A DNA stretch of 27,243 nt from a virus: positions 1 to 27,243 of the IMG/VR virus record IMGVR_UViG_3300022934_000141. One strand, 5' to 3'. Position 1 is the first letter of the stretch. Every line of letters begins with the position of its first letter. The position numbers were made by a program, and so were the translations under genes. The notes beneath the pieces were generated by a model that did not search any database, had not been told where the DNA came from, and was given only the letters and a program-made list of their open reading frames with translations. Below, piece by piece: positions 1-8,716 of this stretch.

Positions 1-2079
1 TTTTAAAAACTGATCAACGGAAGTTGTTACTGTTTTTCCACCAGAGAAGAAAGGACCTTCCAATCCAAAAAAAGAAGGATACTGACTAGCAGTAATATAC
101 ATCTGCTCTAATCTAGGTAAAGCTACTTCCACTCCTAAGTTATAACGCTCAGCTAAAGTTCTATCTCCCCCTTTAAAAGCAGTTGTGTTAAGAAGACTTC
201 CAAAAGGAATATATTTTGTTGTATCAACACCTGCTTGTGTTAGTTCTTCTGAGCTAGGTATGTTTTCTAAAGAAGGAGATGAAAAACTAACTTCACCACC
301 TATAGGGTTGTCATCTGTTCCTTTGCTTCTTTTTACCACTTCACCACCATCTTTAAATCCTTCAGGGTTAATAAATATTTGTGTTTCCGAAGGTTTTATA
401 AATTGTTCTATTTTTAATGCACCTTCCTGTAGCTGATTTATTCCTCTATAAAAGTTTAATTGTTCCATAAAATTTTTATCTTTAGGATTTAAAATAATAT
501 CAACCTTTTCTTTTTGTCCTGTGGTATCCGATACATATTCTCCTTTAACTACTATTAATTGACTAGCACTAATATTGTCTGGCTTAATAACACTCATAGT
601 TCCTGTGGAAGTTTTCTGAACAATGGTTCCCTTTGGTAGAGCTCCCGAAGTACCCTCTCCGAATACATTATCAATCACATCATCATTTGTTCCAACAACA
701 CCAACTGTTCCTATTCCGTCTCTTTTTTCTCTTTCCTTAGCTAAATCAAAACTTTTTTCTAAAACAAGTTTTTGAATCTCTTGATTATTATCGACTTGAG
801 AAGCGTAATCACTCATTGCTAATTTTAGAGGTAATTGAGATTCTGCTTGTTTTATTTGTAAGGCCATAGGTAAAGCTGATTGAGTTGCTTCTTGAAATCT
901 TGTTAAAGCAGCTTCTGGAACATTCTCTCCTCTCGCTACATCTAATCCAAATTGTGTAATTCCACTATAAAAAGGTAATTTTAAGGCATCTTTTTGACTA
1001 CCATATAAATCAAGATTAGCCATTAAATCTTTTTTCTCTTGAAGTATCTCTGCAAAAGTTTTGTTTTTTTGTAAATTCTGCATTTGTAATAAAAGAGCTT
1101 CAGGACTAAATTCTGATTTTACATCTGCTGCTCCTGTTGTGTAAGCTCCCATTGCGACATTTGCTAATTCACCTTTGTTATAAAGATCATACATATTGGC
1201 AAAATCTTTAGCTCCTAAAACATTGAAATTAGTAGGCTGTCCTTGAAAATAAGTATTTCCGTCTAAGAACATACCAGTATTAGCTCTTACAATACCCATG
1301 TTTTCAGGGTTAGCTAATTGCTCTGAAGCCATAGGTGGCGTCATACTCTGAGCTTGTTGTGTTTGAGCAATACCTTGTTGTTCTTGTAATTCAAATACTG
1401 GTTGAACTAAAGCGAGAACAGATAAAGGTGTATCAGTAGCATCTTTTTCGCCAACAACGCCTGCTAGTTCTTGGACTCTTCCTTCCATAGGCACATCATC
1501 ACCACGAATTTCATTCATTAATTGAACATATTGTTCTGGAGAAACTTTAGCGATACCCTCGTTCGACGGTTCACGATCCACGGTCTTCTCTTCTTCTCTA
1601 TCTAATCCGTCAGCAATGCCTACAGCATCAGATTCCATTTCACCACCTTCAGCCATGCCTGCTATTTCATTAAACTCAAACATTCCACTTCTAATCATTT
1701 CATAAGTATCCGTGTTTCGTGGAACAGTTATCTTTTGACCAAAAGTTTCTGAATTAGGTCTTCGATCAATAACCATAACGGTCTCTCCTATAAACGTAGG
1801 ATCTACCTTAGGAGTGCCAGTTAAAGGACCACTCATGGGTTCCATTTCACCACTCATTGGGTTTCGAACATATTTACCTTGAAACTCTTCAAAAGGAACT
1901 CTTAATAAATCACCTAATTGTCTGCTCACATTATCAGCTTCTTTACTACCGATAACATCTCTCATTCCTTCATTGGCTCTAATATCTTCTATTATAGACC
2001 TTAGTTCTGCTGATCGTTCACCGATCATGGGTGATCCTGATTGCCTAAATAAAGGACGAGCCATAACTTTATTCATCAT
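1..2079 (-). CDS. Large internal-virion/ejection-like protein, 3' end outside window
   Basis: Open frame of 693 codons from ATG at 2079 to the window edge with no stop, so the C-terminus is missing. The start overlaps the upstream TAA (TAATG) and is preceded by GGAGGATTATTTTA, a strong ribosome binding site. It begins MMNKVMARPLFRQSGSPMIG and carries a segment around GIAKVSPEQYVQLMNEIRGD that I recall from marine phage genomes. The rest is Gln/Ala/Glu-rich and helical with Gly-rich turns such as MAEGGEM. It is the last and largest of three consecutive low-complexity proteins after the tail genes, the place where short-tailed phages keep proteins ejected with the DNA. The coding frame is sure; the ejection role is inferred from position and composition only. 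Confidence 0.8.
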   Translation of the reverse strand, partial: MMNKVMARPLFRQSGSPMIGERSAELRSIIEDIRANEGMRDVIGSKEADNVSRQLGDLLRVPFEEFQGKYVRNPMSGEMEPMSGPLTGTPKVDPTFIGETVMVIDRRPNSETFGQKITVPRNTDTYEMIRSGMFEFNEIAGMAEGGEMESDAVGIADGLDREEEKTVDREPSNEGIAKVSPEQYVQLMNEIRGDDVPMEGRVQELAGVVGEKDATDTPLSVLALVQPVFELQEQQGIAQTQQAQSMTPPMASEQLANPENMGIVRANTGMFLDGNTYFQGQPTNFNVLGAKDFANMYDLYNKGELANVAMGAYTTGAADVKSEFSPEALLLQMQNLQKNKTFAEILQEKKDLMANLDLYGSQKDALKLPFYSGITQFGLDVARGENVPEAALTRFQEATQSALPMALQIKQAESQLPLKLAMSDYASQVDNNQEIQKLVLEKSFDLAKEREKRDGIGTVGVVGTNDDVIDNVFGEGTSGALPKGTIVQKTSTGTMSVIKPDNISASQLIVVKGEYVSDTTGQKEKVDIILNPKDKNFMEQLNFYRGINQLQEGALKIEQFIKPSETQIFINPEGFKDGGEVVKRSKGTDDNPIGGEVSFSSPSLENIPSSEELTQAGVDTTKYIPFGSLLNTTAFKGGDRTLAERYNLGVEVALPRLEQMYITASQYPSFFGLEGPFFSGGKTVTTSVDQFLK

Positions 2080-2993
2080 TAAAATAATCCTCCACCCATT
2101 CCACTTAACGCTTGGTATTGACCTAAAGCACCTAAACCTGCAATACCATAGCCTGCGATTTGAGCTAGAGGAGATCCTGTGCTTGAAGGAGCAGTTTGAG
2201 TTTGAATTACAGAAGATGTACTAGGAGCTCCTGCATAAATATCAGATAAGAAACCTACTCTTTGATAAGGCTCATACATTTGTTGCATAACGTTTTGTCT
2301 TGCTACGTCTAATTCTGTTTGCGCTTGTTGTTGTCCTAAAGAACCTAAACCTAATAAAGTATTAATGTCTTGTGAACCTAGTTGCTGACCTGTCACTCCT
2401 AATTGAGCTTGTTGTCCTGCGAATCGTCCATACTCAGGAGCTAAAGCACCTAAACCTGCAGCAGAAGATTGTTGTCTTTGACCTAATTGCTGTTGTGCAT
2501 TTAAAAAAGCTTGAGCTTGAGCTTGAGCTAAAGCAGAAGCACGATTACGTTCTAATTCAGCTTGAGCAATACCTTCTCTTCCACCACCAAAAGCACCTGC
2601 TTGAATGGCTTGGGCTGCTTGACCTTGTTGAGCAATATTGTAAGCACGATTAATTTCATCTTGAATCGCTTGTTGATAAGGATTCATGAAGGGCTGAATC
2701 TCAGCCATAGTTGGGGCACGAGCAATATCTGTGTAAGCTTGGGCTGCTTGACCTAACGTTCCGAGGCCCGCGGCTTGTGATTGAAGAGCACTGGCCAAAT
2801 AGTCTTGATAAGCACCTATGCCTGATCCTCCTAACTCAATAGCCTGTAACTGTTGAGGAGTTAAGCCTGCTACCTGTTGTTGAGGTAAGGTTAATGGCTG
2901 ATCTGCCAAAGCCTTTGCAGTGTCTAAAAGACCCAGTTTCCTTGCTTCTACTTCAGGAGCTTCTCTTACAATTTGTTCTGTTGTTGTTACCAT
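2079..2993 (-). CDS. Ala/Gln-rich internal virion (ejection-like) protein
   Basis: A 304-residue protein dominated by Ala, Gln, Leu and Gly, with long predicted helices. The N-terminal third holds LTLPQQQVAGLTPQQLQAIE, the middle (about 105-175) holds NPYQQAIQDEINRAYNIAQQ and AGAFGGGREGIAQAELERN, and the C-terminus is a Gly-rich hydrophobic tail ending GMGGGLF. No enzyme motif or signal peptide is visible. Such Gln/Ala-rich helical proteins after the tail genes are typical of internal core or ejected proteins of podoviruses (T7 gp14-like role); that role is inferred. The start overlaps the upstream stop (TAATG at 2993) and its own stop overlaps the next start (TAATG at 2079), so all three proteins are probably translationally coupled. 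Confidence 0.8.
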   Translation of the reverse strand: MVTTTEQIVREAPEVEARKLGLLDTAKALADQPLTLPQQQVAGLTPQQLQAIELGGSGIGAYQDYLASALQSQAAGLGTLGQAAQAYTDIARAPTMAEIQPFMNPYQQAIQDEINRAYNIAQQGQAAQAIQAGAFGGGREGIAQAELERNRASALAQAQAQAFLNAQQQLGQRQQSSAAGLGALAPEYGRFAGQQAQLGVTGQQLGSQDINTLLGLGSLGQQQAQTELDVARQNVMQQMYEPYQRVGFLSDIYAGAPSTSSVIQTQTAPSSTGSPLAQIAGYGIAGLGALGQYQALSGMGGGLF

Positions 2994-4102
2994 TATACCA
3001 TACCTATGCTCTGTCGTGATAAACTACCACCGTTTTCTAAACTTTTCATCATTTTATACATATTTTTTGCTCCCTCTTTTCGCGATCCACCACCCGCGTT
3101 TCGCACTGCTTTTGCAGTCATGACAAATTCACCGTCACTTAACATTGCAGGAATGTCATCAGAAGTCCCTGTCCCAGGGCCTGCGATTTCTCCAATACGT
3201 TTAGGATGTTCTCTTACTTTTCCGTCAGGATGTTCTATTTGTTGTCCACTACCAGAGGCAAAACCTGTTATTTCTCCACCCATAGCAGCATAAATTGTAG
3301 GGTCATATCCTTGTGGACCTGTGATATCTAATAATTGATACTGAGCATAATTTGGTGTGTATAAATCTTCTCTCACATACCCTTCTTCTTCTTCTTCTTG
3401 AGGAGCTAAATATTGTTCAGCTAGAGGTAAGGCAGTCAAACCTGCATACAAAGCTGGTCCATATTGGTAGGTGAAAGAAGCTTCTGGAGAAATACCAGAA
3501 GCAATTATTTTTTCAGGTGCAACACCTAAAGCTTCTAATTGAGCATATTTAGGATTAACTGTTCTTTGAGTTGGATCAAAAGTCTGACCTAAACTTTTAG
3601 TTAATCTATCCATAAAAGTGGGTTCAGGCATTTCTGGAGGAGTGATTGGTCCTCCAACATTGGTCATAAGATTGCCTGAACTAATATCACCTTGAATTGC
3701 TTTTGCAAAATCAGCTTCTCTTACACTAGGTAAATCTCTTCCTGTCACACCACTCATAAATCGTTGACCGATGTTTCCTGATCTATCGCTTAAAGCTCCT
3801 TGAATACCTGAAGTTGCAACTTGTAGAGCTAAATTTTTTGCTATGTCAGCAGGTTTTTTTCCTGCTAATCCTTGAATACCAGCACCTAGTGCGTACTGAC
3901 CTAAACGACTTCCTAAAAAAGAACCTAACTTACCTCCTACTAAGCTTCCTAATCCAGGGGCTACAAAAGGTAAAACTAAAGGAGCAATGGGAGCAACAGC
4001 TTTAGCGACACCTGTAACGGTGTCTTTGACGTTTTGAAAAAAATCACCGATCAACGATCCGAGACCTAATTCATAAATCTGAGCGTACTCCTTTTCTTGC
4101 AT
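2993..4102 (-). CDS. Putative virion protein with SDGEFVMTAKAVRNAG motif
   Basis: A 369-residue protein. Residues about 12-80 form a Gly/Ala/Val-rich hydrophobic segment (VAKAVAPIAPLVLPFVAPGL) that could interact with a membrane. The middle is Pro-rich and includes an EEEEE run. The C-terminus (about 305-345) carries GTSDDIPAMLSDGEFVMTAK followed by AVRNAGGG, a motif I recall as recurrent in marine phage structural proteins. The ATG at 4102 lies 10 bases past the upstream stop, with AAGGA upstream. A nearer ATG overlapping that stop is in another frame. It is first of three low-complexity proteins suggested to be internal or ejection proteins. A membrane-active role in DNA delivery is a guess. 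Confidence 0.78.
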   Translation of the reverse strand: MQEKEYAQIYELGLGSLIGDFFQNVKDTVTGVAKAVAPIAPLVLPFVAPGLGSLVGGKLGSFLGSRLGQYALGAGIQGLAGKKPADIAKNLALQVATSGIQGALSDRSGNIGQRFMSGVTGRDLPSVREADFAKAIQGDISSGNLMTNVGGPITPPEMPEPTFMDRLTKSLGQTFDPTQRTVNPKYAQLEALGVAPEKIIASGISPEASFTYQYGPALYAGLTALPLAEQYLAPQEEEEEGYVREDLYTPNYAQYQLLDITGPQGYDPTIYAAMGGEITGFASGSGQQIEHPDGKVREHPKRIGEIAGPGTGTSDDIPAMLSDGEFVMTAKAVRNAGGGSRKEGAKNMYKMMKSLENGGSLSRQSIGMV

Positions 4103-4111
4103 TGTTTTTCA

Positions 4112-4369
4112 TTATCCTTGTTTAGGCGTAATCGCACCCGTGAATAATTTAGGGGCGATGACATTAACATCCCGACGAATATCTTCGGTAGTAGTATCAG
4201 TATTAGGATCGGCAATATCGTTATTGGCATGATCCTCTGAGTCATATTCCACACCTGTTCTAGTATTGGTAATTGTAGTTTCGACCTTACAGCTATAGAC
4301 GGGGATTTGATTTCCTTCGATGTCATATTCATAGCGTAAGATGATTGGTTCATCTATAATCTTTGCCAT
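4112..4369 (-). CDS. Small conserved virion-associated protein, unknown function
   Basis: An 85-residue acidic protein starting MAKIIDEPIILRYEYDIEGN. The middle (VETTITNTRTGVEYDSEDHA) is followed by an Asp/Thr-rich linker and a C-terminal DIRRDVNVIAPKLFTG segment. It looks like a short beta-rich domain plus a tail. I recall similar proteins beside tail and internal protein genes of marine phages but no function. The start follows a 39-base gap with no clear Shine-Dalgarno sequence, so it may depend on readthrough from upstream translation. A second frame of about 95 codons overlaps it on the same strand but lacks family-like features. Confidence 0.75.
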   Translation of the reverse strand: MAKIIDEPIILRYEYDIEGNQIPVYSCKVETTITNTRTGVEYDSEDHANNDIADPNTDTTTEDIRRDVNVIAPKLFTGAITPKQG

Positions 4370-4408
4370 ATTATAGTTTTATCGATGAAAAGCTAAGAAA
4401 TCAACCGA

Positions 4409-4768
4409 TTATTGTTGTTGTTTAATCTCTAAAAGAGATGCAGATAAGACCAATTCAGAGTTGGCATTGGCGTTAGCATAAAGGATATCTCCTGACTCAA
4501 AGACATAAAGACCTTGCTCTAAAACGTTAAATACTTCAGTAGTTTTACTCTCAGCGCTAAGAGTAATAGTATTATTAGCACTAGCATCATAATGAGATAA
4601 TTGAAAAGCAGTCTTACTAGGACTGGTGGTGCTATGAACCACATAAATTGTTTTACAAACAAAGGTTGATACAGGGATATTGTTAGCTACGTCTGCTTCT
4701 GGAACAGTGAACACAGCGGTATTAGCTGTTGTCATCTCCAATGTAAAATTTTTATATACGTCTGCCAT
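4409..4768 (-). CDS. Small beta-rich structural protein
   Basis: A 119-residue protein with alternating polar and hydrophobic residues, Thr/Asn/Ala-rich, typical of a phage beta-sandwich. It has no signal peptide or enzyme motif; the C-terminus is LVLSASLLEIKQQQ. The ATG at 4768 overlaps the stop of the 57-residue gene upstream (TAATG). Placed between nozzle-associated genes and internal proteins, it is probably a minor virion or tail-tip protein; this is inferred from composition and location. Confidence 0.75.
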   Translation of the reverse strand: MADVYKNFTLEMTTANTAVFTVPEADVANNIPVSTFVCKTIYVVHSTTSPSKTAFQLSHYDASANNTITLSAESKTTEVFNVLEQGLYVFESGDILYANANANSELVLSASLLEIKQQQ

Positions 4769-4941
4769 TATGTTGTACTAAAAAACCACGCTCTACGTGC
4801 GGACTCTTCTAATGTATCTTGTGTGTATTGAGTATTCAACTGTTGTATCATTTCCTCTAATTGTCTGATTAATTCAGCAGCTTGCTGAGCATCGTACTCA
4901 GGTCTCGGATCTGGAAATCTTTGTAGGGTTAATTTGGCCAT
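4768..4941 (-). CDS. 57-residue helical tail-region protein
   Basis: A short gene beginning MAKLTLQRFPDPRPEYDAQQ and continuing with an amphipathic helix (about 18-40) rich in Gln, Glu and Leu, then ending RRAWFFSTT. Both ends are fixed by TAATG overlaps with its neighbours (4941 and 4768), a good sign that it is real. The N-terminal Leu-Gln-Arg-Phe-Pro plus PEYD pattern resembles small proteins I have seen after tail-tube genes in marine podoviruses. The helix could form a coiled coil. Function unknown. Confidence 0.75.
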   Translation of the reverse strand: MAKLTLQRFPDPRPEYDAQQAAELIRQLEEMIQQLNTQYTQDTLEESARRAWFFSTT

Positions 4942-5480
4942 TATTCTATATTACACGTCATAGATAATTTTGCATCACTTATTTCTACCACTTGATGCTC
5001 TGTAAATTTATCAAACCAAATACAGTCTTGATTGTCTAGCAGTACCTCTTTTTCATCGATTATCCATTTTGATTTACCCAATATGTTTTTTACAATTACT
5101 GGATAATCATGATGGTGTTTATCAAAAGAAATATCTTTCAATCCTTTGCTGAAATATAAATTACAATTTATGTTATTCTTATTAAAAGCACGATTTAAAA
5201 GCTGTTGAATTATCCAAGTGTCTTTACACATATTTCCTGAATTAGAAATAATTAAAGTGTATCCTTCTTCATAGAATTTAATGACTTTTTGTGAGTCTAA
5301 ATAACCATCCAGTAAAAAAAGATCTTCATAGTCTACATCAGCAATAACTTCAACAGTTCTTTGTTTCCAAGGATAAAACTTAGGCCATCTAAATCTATCT
5401 AACAGTCTTTCAAGAACATCATCTTCGGTAAGATTGATTTTTTTATTATGTATTGCTTGTATTAAATTATCTTCTACCAT
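4941..5480 (-). CDS. Cupin/JmjC-like Fe(II) oxygenase
   Basis: I place the start at ATG 5480 (MVEDNLIQA), which overlaps the nozzle gene by 14 bases; the longer reading frame would need TTG. The 179-residue protein has an N-terminal helical part and a C-terminal half resembling the metal-binding core of cupin/JmjC oxygenases: DKHHHDYPVIVKNILGKSKW (about 120-139) supplies H-x-D (H123, D125), and H162 in FTEHQVV is the likely third iron ligand. The G-K-x-K-W turn after the HxD matches JmjC-like cupin hydroxylases. These families hydroxylate protein side chains with 2-oxoglutarate and O2; the substrate here is unknown. It sits directly behind the tail nozzle gene. Confidence 0.65.
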   Translation of the reverse strand: MVEDNLIQAIHNKKINLTEDDVLERLLDRFRWPKFYPWKQRTVEVIADVDYEDLFLLDGYLDSQKVIKFYEEGYTLIISNSGNMCKDTWIIQQLLNRAFNKNNINCNLYFSKGLKDISFDKHHHDYPVIVKNILGKSKWIIDEKEVLLDNQDCIWFDKFTEHQVVEISDAKLSMTCNIE

Positions 5481-7296
5481 CTGGTTGTACGTCAAAACGT
5501 TGTGTGCCTAATCTCCAAGCAGTCCCTGTTGTGTTAGAAACAACATTAACTGTGAACTCCCTACCTCGACCACGTAAACTAACGAAGTCGGTTGTATCAG
5601 TGAATGTGGTTGTCTTTGTAACTCCGTTACTATTATTTGGATAATATTTAAATTCTAAATCCATGTTTAAAACACCAGATTGATTTTGAATATCTGGTAT
5701 TAGTTTTTGTACAAAAAGAATATCATTTCCCTCGCCTATCTCTACAGATCCAGATTTAACATAAGCAGTCATCGCTTGTCCGTCAGCATCATTCCCTGTT
5801 TCATGTAGGTAAGCTTGTGTTGCTCCATTAGTTAGTCCCAAAATTGTTTCATTGTTTGCAGTTGCGGTTGCATCATATTCTGTTCCAATAGGATTATCGT
5901 AGACTTCACGATCAATCCAAGATGTACGAGCTAAAGTTCCTGTCCACCAAGTTTGCTCTAAATAATTGTAAGCTACAATGGCATTAATTTGTGAGGAACC
6001 CTCTCTGGGGTAAAACCAAAGAACCTCATTAAACTCACCATTGTGTCCTGCGAAGGCATTCTCAGATGCAGTTTGATTAATATTATTAAATACAAACTGT
6101 TCTACGGTGCATGGTAGTTTTTTTACTGTACCATCAAAGAGATAAAAAGAATCCTGTGACATCCAATAGCTTACACCATTTAAATCAATGCCCGCATGAC
6201 TACCAATGATTCCACAGTTTTGACCTAACTGACGTAGACCAAAAGTAAATGGTGGACCAATAAATTGCATCGAGTGTAGTGAGGTGTCTGTCCAAATCAA
6301 TATTTGACCTCTAGAACGTTCTGCTGCCACGATCCGTGATCCGTCGGCAATGCGTAGTGAACCAGCAGTATTCTCTGCTGTTGGTTGATACGTTGTTATA
6401 TTTTCTTGATCAGAAAAACGAATGAGTAAATCATCTTGAGAACTTGGTGTACCAATTGTATTTTCAGTTCCCATAATTACTAGGTGTCGATCAGGTGTAG
6501 AAACTAAACTTAATCTTGAGGCAGTGGGTGCATTAGCTACAGCACTTGCTCTTGTGGAAACTCCTACAGAAGTATCCCATTGATATGTGCCACCGTTTAA
6601 TTGAGTAGCAATTAAATCTTCACCAAAGTTGTCTAAAGACCATTGTCTTGCTTCTAGTGTTACGTTAGAAACTGTTGAAGGAGATCCCCAACCTCCCGCA
6701 CTCCAATCATCTGTACCCCAACCATAAGCGGGAACAGAAAACTCTGGACCAGGATTGATTTGATAATTAGCATTACCTGTTCCTCCTCCACCTGCGGTTG
6801 AACCACTAGCAGTGTCGGTATGAGTAATAATATAAGCAGAGGTGTTTACTACTGATGTTACTTCAAACTCTTGATTCATATCTAAGCCATCAATTGCTGA
6901 GAAAGAATCAAATGTCACAAAACTTCCTTGAACACAACCGTGTCCTGAGTCTGTGACTAATACAGAGGTTGTTGCGTTGGTTGTAAAAGGATCTGTAAGA
7001 GAGGTGGGTCCTCTTCTAATAGGAGTAATATCATAGGCTAAGCCTTCTTCTAAAACATATAATTTTCTATCCGTGCCAATTGCATCATATCTTGTGCCAT
7101 CTAAAGCTACCCAAGCGTGTTGATCACGAGCCACGCCCACCAAAGTGGTAGAAATAAACTTCTCCCATCCTTTGATCTTTTGTGGCAATCCTTGAAAAAA
7201 GCGTACATTATCACCGTCTGTCCACTTGCCTTCGCCTGTGTAGTCGGTTACTTCTTTATTGATGCCTGGTGCTGGTCTAAAATTAACTAATGGCAT
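5467..7296 (-). CDS. Tail nozzle/tail tubular protein B-like
   Basis: A 609-residue protein from ATG 7296 (MPLVNFRPAPGINKEVTDYT); the frame extends five codons to a TTG but the ATG gives the family-like start. Features typical of P22 gp10 or T7 gp12-type nozzle proteins: NVRFFQGLPQKIKGWEKF near the N-terminus, beta-propeller-like repeats with LVIMGTENTIG, and ILIWTDTSLHSMQFIGPPFT followed by G-LRQLGQNCGIIG in the middle. A Trp-Gly rich segment (YGWGTDDWSAGGWG, about 192-205) resembles motifs in the structural protein at 13978-14934. It probably forms the distal tail tube of a short tail. It is separated from the oxygenase gene upstream by an AT-rich hairpin. Confidence 0.75.
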   Translation of the reverse strand: MPLVNFRPAPGINKEVTDYTGEGKWTDGDNVRFFQGLPQKIKGWEKFISTTLVGVARDQHAWVALDGTRYDAIGTDRKLYVLEEGLAYDITPIRRGPTSLTDPFTTNATTSVLVTDSGHGCVQGSFVTFDSFSAIDGLDMNQEFEVTSVVNTSAYIITHTDTASGSTAGGGGTGNANYQINPGPEFSVPAYGWGTDDWSAGGWGSPSTVSNVTLEARQWSLDNFGEDLIATQLNGGTYQWDTSVGVSTRASAVANAPTASRLSLVSTPDRHLVIMGTENTIGTPSSQDDLLIRFSDQENITTYQPTAENTAGSLRIADGSRIVAAERSRGQILIWTDTSLHSMQFIGPPFTFGLRQLGQNCGIIGSHAGIDLNGVSYWMSQDSFYLFDGTVKKLPCTVEQFVFNNINQTASENAFAGHNGEFNEVLWFYPREGSSQINAIVAYNYLEQTWWTGTLARTSWIDREVYDNPIGTEYDATATANNETILGLTNGATQAYLHETGNDADGQAMTAYVKSGSVEIGEGNDILFVQKLIPDIQNQSGVLNMDLEFKYYPNNSNGVTKTTTFTDTTDFVSLRGRGREFTVNVVSNTTGTAWRLGTQRFDVQPDGRR

Positions 7297-7310
7297 TTTG
7301 TGAATATACA

Positions 7311-7339
7311 ATAAAATCTAAAAGAAAACTAGATTTTAT
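7311..7339 (-). repeat. AT-rich perfect inverted repeat at oxygenase stop codon
   Basis: ATAAAATCTA (7311-7320) and TAGATTTTAT (7330-7339) form a perfect 10-bp stem with a 9-base loop. The stop codon of the upstream oxygenase gene lies in one arm. No T-run follows on the minus strand, so it is not a classical terminator. It may stabilise or process the mRNA, or attenuate weakly before the nozzle gene. Confidence 0.55.
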
Positions 7340-7908
7340 GTTTTATCTAATGCCTCATTAAGAAAATTAAAAGCGACTGATATTCTATCAAATTTACATT
7401 CTACTACAGAATGGTATAAATATGCAGGGAAAAGGATCAAAGTGCCTTTTTTTTCATTAATTTTTTGATTTTCTATTTGTGTAAAGTTTCTATTTATATT
7501 TTCGACATCCCTATTATTATGAAATAAAAGATTTCCCTCACCTGGTTTTAAAATTAAAACACCACAAAAATCAGCGCCTATATGATTATGCAAGTTTGCA
7601 AAGTCTCCTTTTTCATAAAAATTTATCCAGGCCTCATATGCTGCCCAATTGTTATATTTCCAGTTTTGACTTTCTCCTATCTTAGGCAACAAAGTTTGAG
7701 TAATTAATAACTTTATTTCATCTAGCTCTTCATATTTTCCTAAACCATTCCAACCTGTGGTTTTAGCTTGAACATTTCTTAATCCTTTTGTCCAAGTATC
7801 TTTGTCAACCATGACTTTTTCTATCAATTTATCACATAATTGATCATCAATTTGAGTATGAAAAATAGTTACAGGGAACCAATTAACAAGGTGAATATTA
7901 TAATTCAT
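7336..7908 (-). CDS. 2OG-Fe(II) oxygenase, TIGR02466-like
   Basis: A 190-residue protein with the pattern of the putative 2OG-Fe(II) oxygenase family TIGR02466. WINFYEKGDFANLHNHIGAD (about 94-113) gives the first iron-ligand motif as H107-x-H109 rather than HxD, followed by CGVLILKPGEG; LFPAYLYHSV gives H166; FDRISVAFNF gives R175, which should bind the 2-oxoglutarate carboxylate. The N-terminus VNWFPVTIFHTQI is also typical. The start overlaps the glycosyltransferase stop by 11 bases. It closes the run of four consecutive modification enzymes before the nozzle gene. The substrate is unknown; a fibre or glycan substrate is inferred from context. Confidence 0.75.
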   Translation of the reverse strand: MNYNIHLVNWFPVTIFHTQIDDQLCDKLIEKVMVDKDTWTKGLRNVQAKTTGWNGLGKYEELDEIKLLITQTLLPKIGESQNWKYNNWAAYEAWINFYEKGDFANLHNHIGADFCGVLILKPGEGNLLFHNNRDVENINRNFTQIENQKINEKKGTLILFPAYLYHSVVECKFDRISVAFNFLNEALDKT

Positions 7909-8716
7909 TTATCGTTTCATTTTTTTTAGCAAATAAAGAGCCAACATGGCCTTTGAAAGCTCTATTTCCGAAGTGAGTTAAAGGCATGGCAACATCCGCC
8001 CATATCTCTCCACCACACTCTTGCCATAGCCTTGAGAAATAGTAATCCTCCGATAAGTATCTTTTCTTCCCGTTGGTTTCATAAGGACCAACAGAAAACA
8101 AATCATAGCAATTATCGGAACTAAAAGATTGACCATTAATGATTTGATCTGATTGATACTTTCGCTCTGGAAACTTTTTCATCATAGTGCGAAACACTTC
8201 TCTTTTAACAAGCATCATCCCTGTCGCCGCTTCTGATACTTTACAAAAACCGTTTTCCATTTGAACATTTTTAGGATCATCAAAATTAAGGTTATACCCT
8301 AATGATTTTACTTCTATTTCATCATCACTTGCGTTGGGGTTTTCTTTTAATACTTCTCTAATTTTTTCAAAATGAACATGTTTACGAGGATAAATACCAC
8401 ACACTACATCTTTATCTGCACATAAAAGTCTTTCAATATTTTGTGCTGAAAAACCTATATCAGCATCAATAAATAATAAATGAGTAGCAACATAATCTTT
8501 TTGATCCATCATCATGGAAACAATGGTATTTCTGGCTCTGGTAATTAAGCTTTCGTTACCCATGGTTTGAACTCTCATTCCAACTCCTTTAGCCATGGAC
8601 CATTGTTGTAATTGTAATAATCCATGCATCGTATTTTCAGTAAGCATCCCGCCATACATAGGCATTCCTAAAAATATTTTAAAATTTTTATCTTTTAGTT
8701 CTTCTGGCTTAATCAT
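7898..8716 (-). CDS. GT-A fold glycosyltransferase
   Basis: A 272-residue protein. The N-terminal FKIFLGMPMYGGMLTENTM segment, ESLITRARNTIVSMMM and LLFIDADIGFSAQNIERLL (DxD-type motif D84-A-D86) match GT-A glycosyltransferases that bind nucleotide sugar and a divalent metal. Later VVCGIYPRK and the C-terminal LSEDYYFSRLWQECGGEIW, with the E-D pair as likely catalytic or acceptor-site residues, support this. No membrane segment is visible, so it probably acts in the cytoplasm. The start is ATGA-coupled to the sulfotransferase-like gene and has an excellent GAAGGAGATATC leader. It likely transfers a sugar to a phage or host molecule; donor and acceptor are not evident. Confidence 0.75.
   Translation of the reverse strand: MIKPEELKDKNFKIFLGMPMYGGMLTENTMHGLLQLQQWSMAKGVGMRVQTMGNESLITRARNTIVSMMMDQKDYVATHLLFIDADIGFSAQNIERLLCADKDVVCGIYPRKHVHFEKIREVLKENPNASDDEIEVKSLGYNLNFDDPKNVQMENGFCKVSEAATGMMLVKREVFRTMMKKFPERKYQSDQIINGQSFSSDNCYDLFSVGPYETNGKKRYLSEDYYFSRLWQECGGEIWADVAMPLTHFGNRAFKGHVGSLFAKKNETINEL

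Noticed and set aside
4066-4353. Minus-strand 95-codon frame with Ile/Leu-rich segment
   Set aside because: It overlaps the better supported 85-residue gene in another frame and continues into the next gene's start; no recognisable features.
4370-4385. TATAAT just before the start at 4369 as a promoter -10 box
   Set aside because: It lies two bases from the ATG, so transcription would begin inside the gene, and no matching -35 box is found at 16-18 bases.
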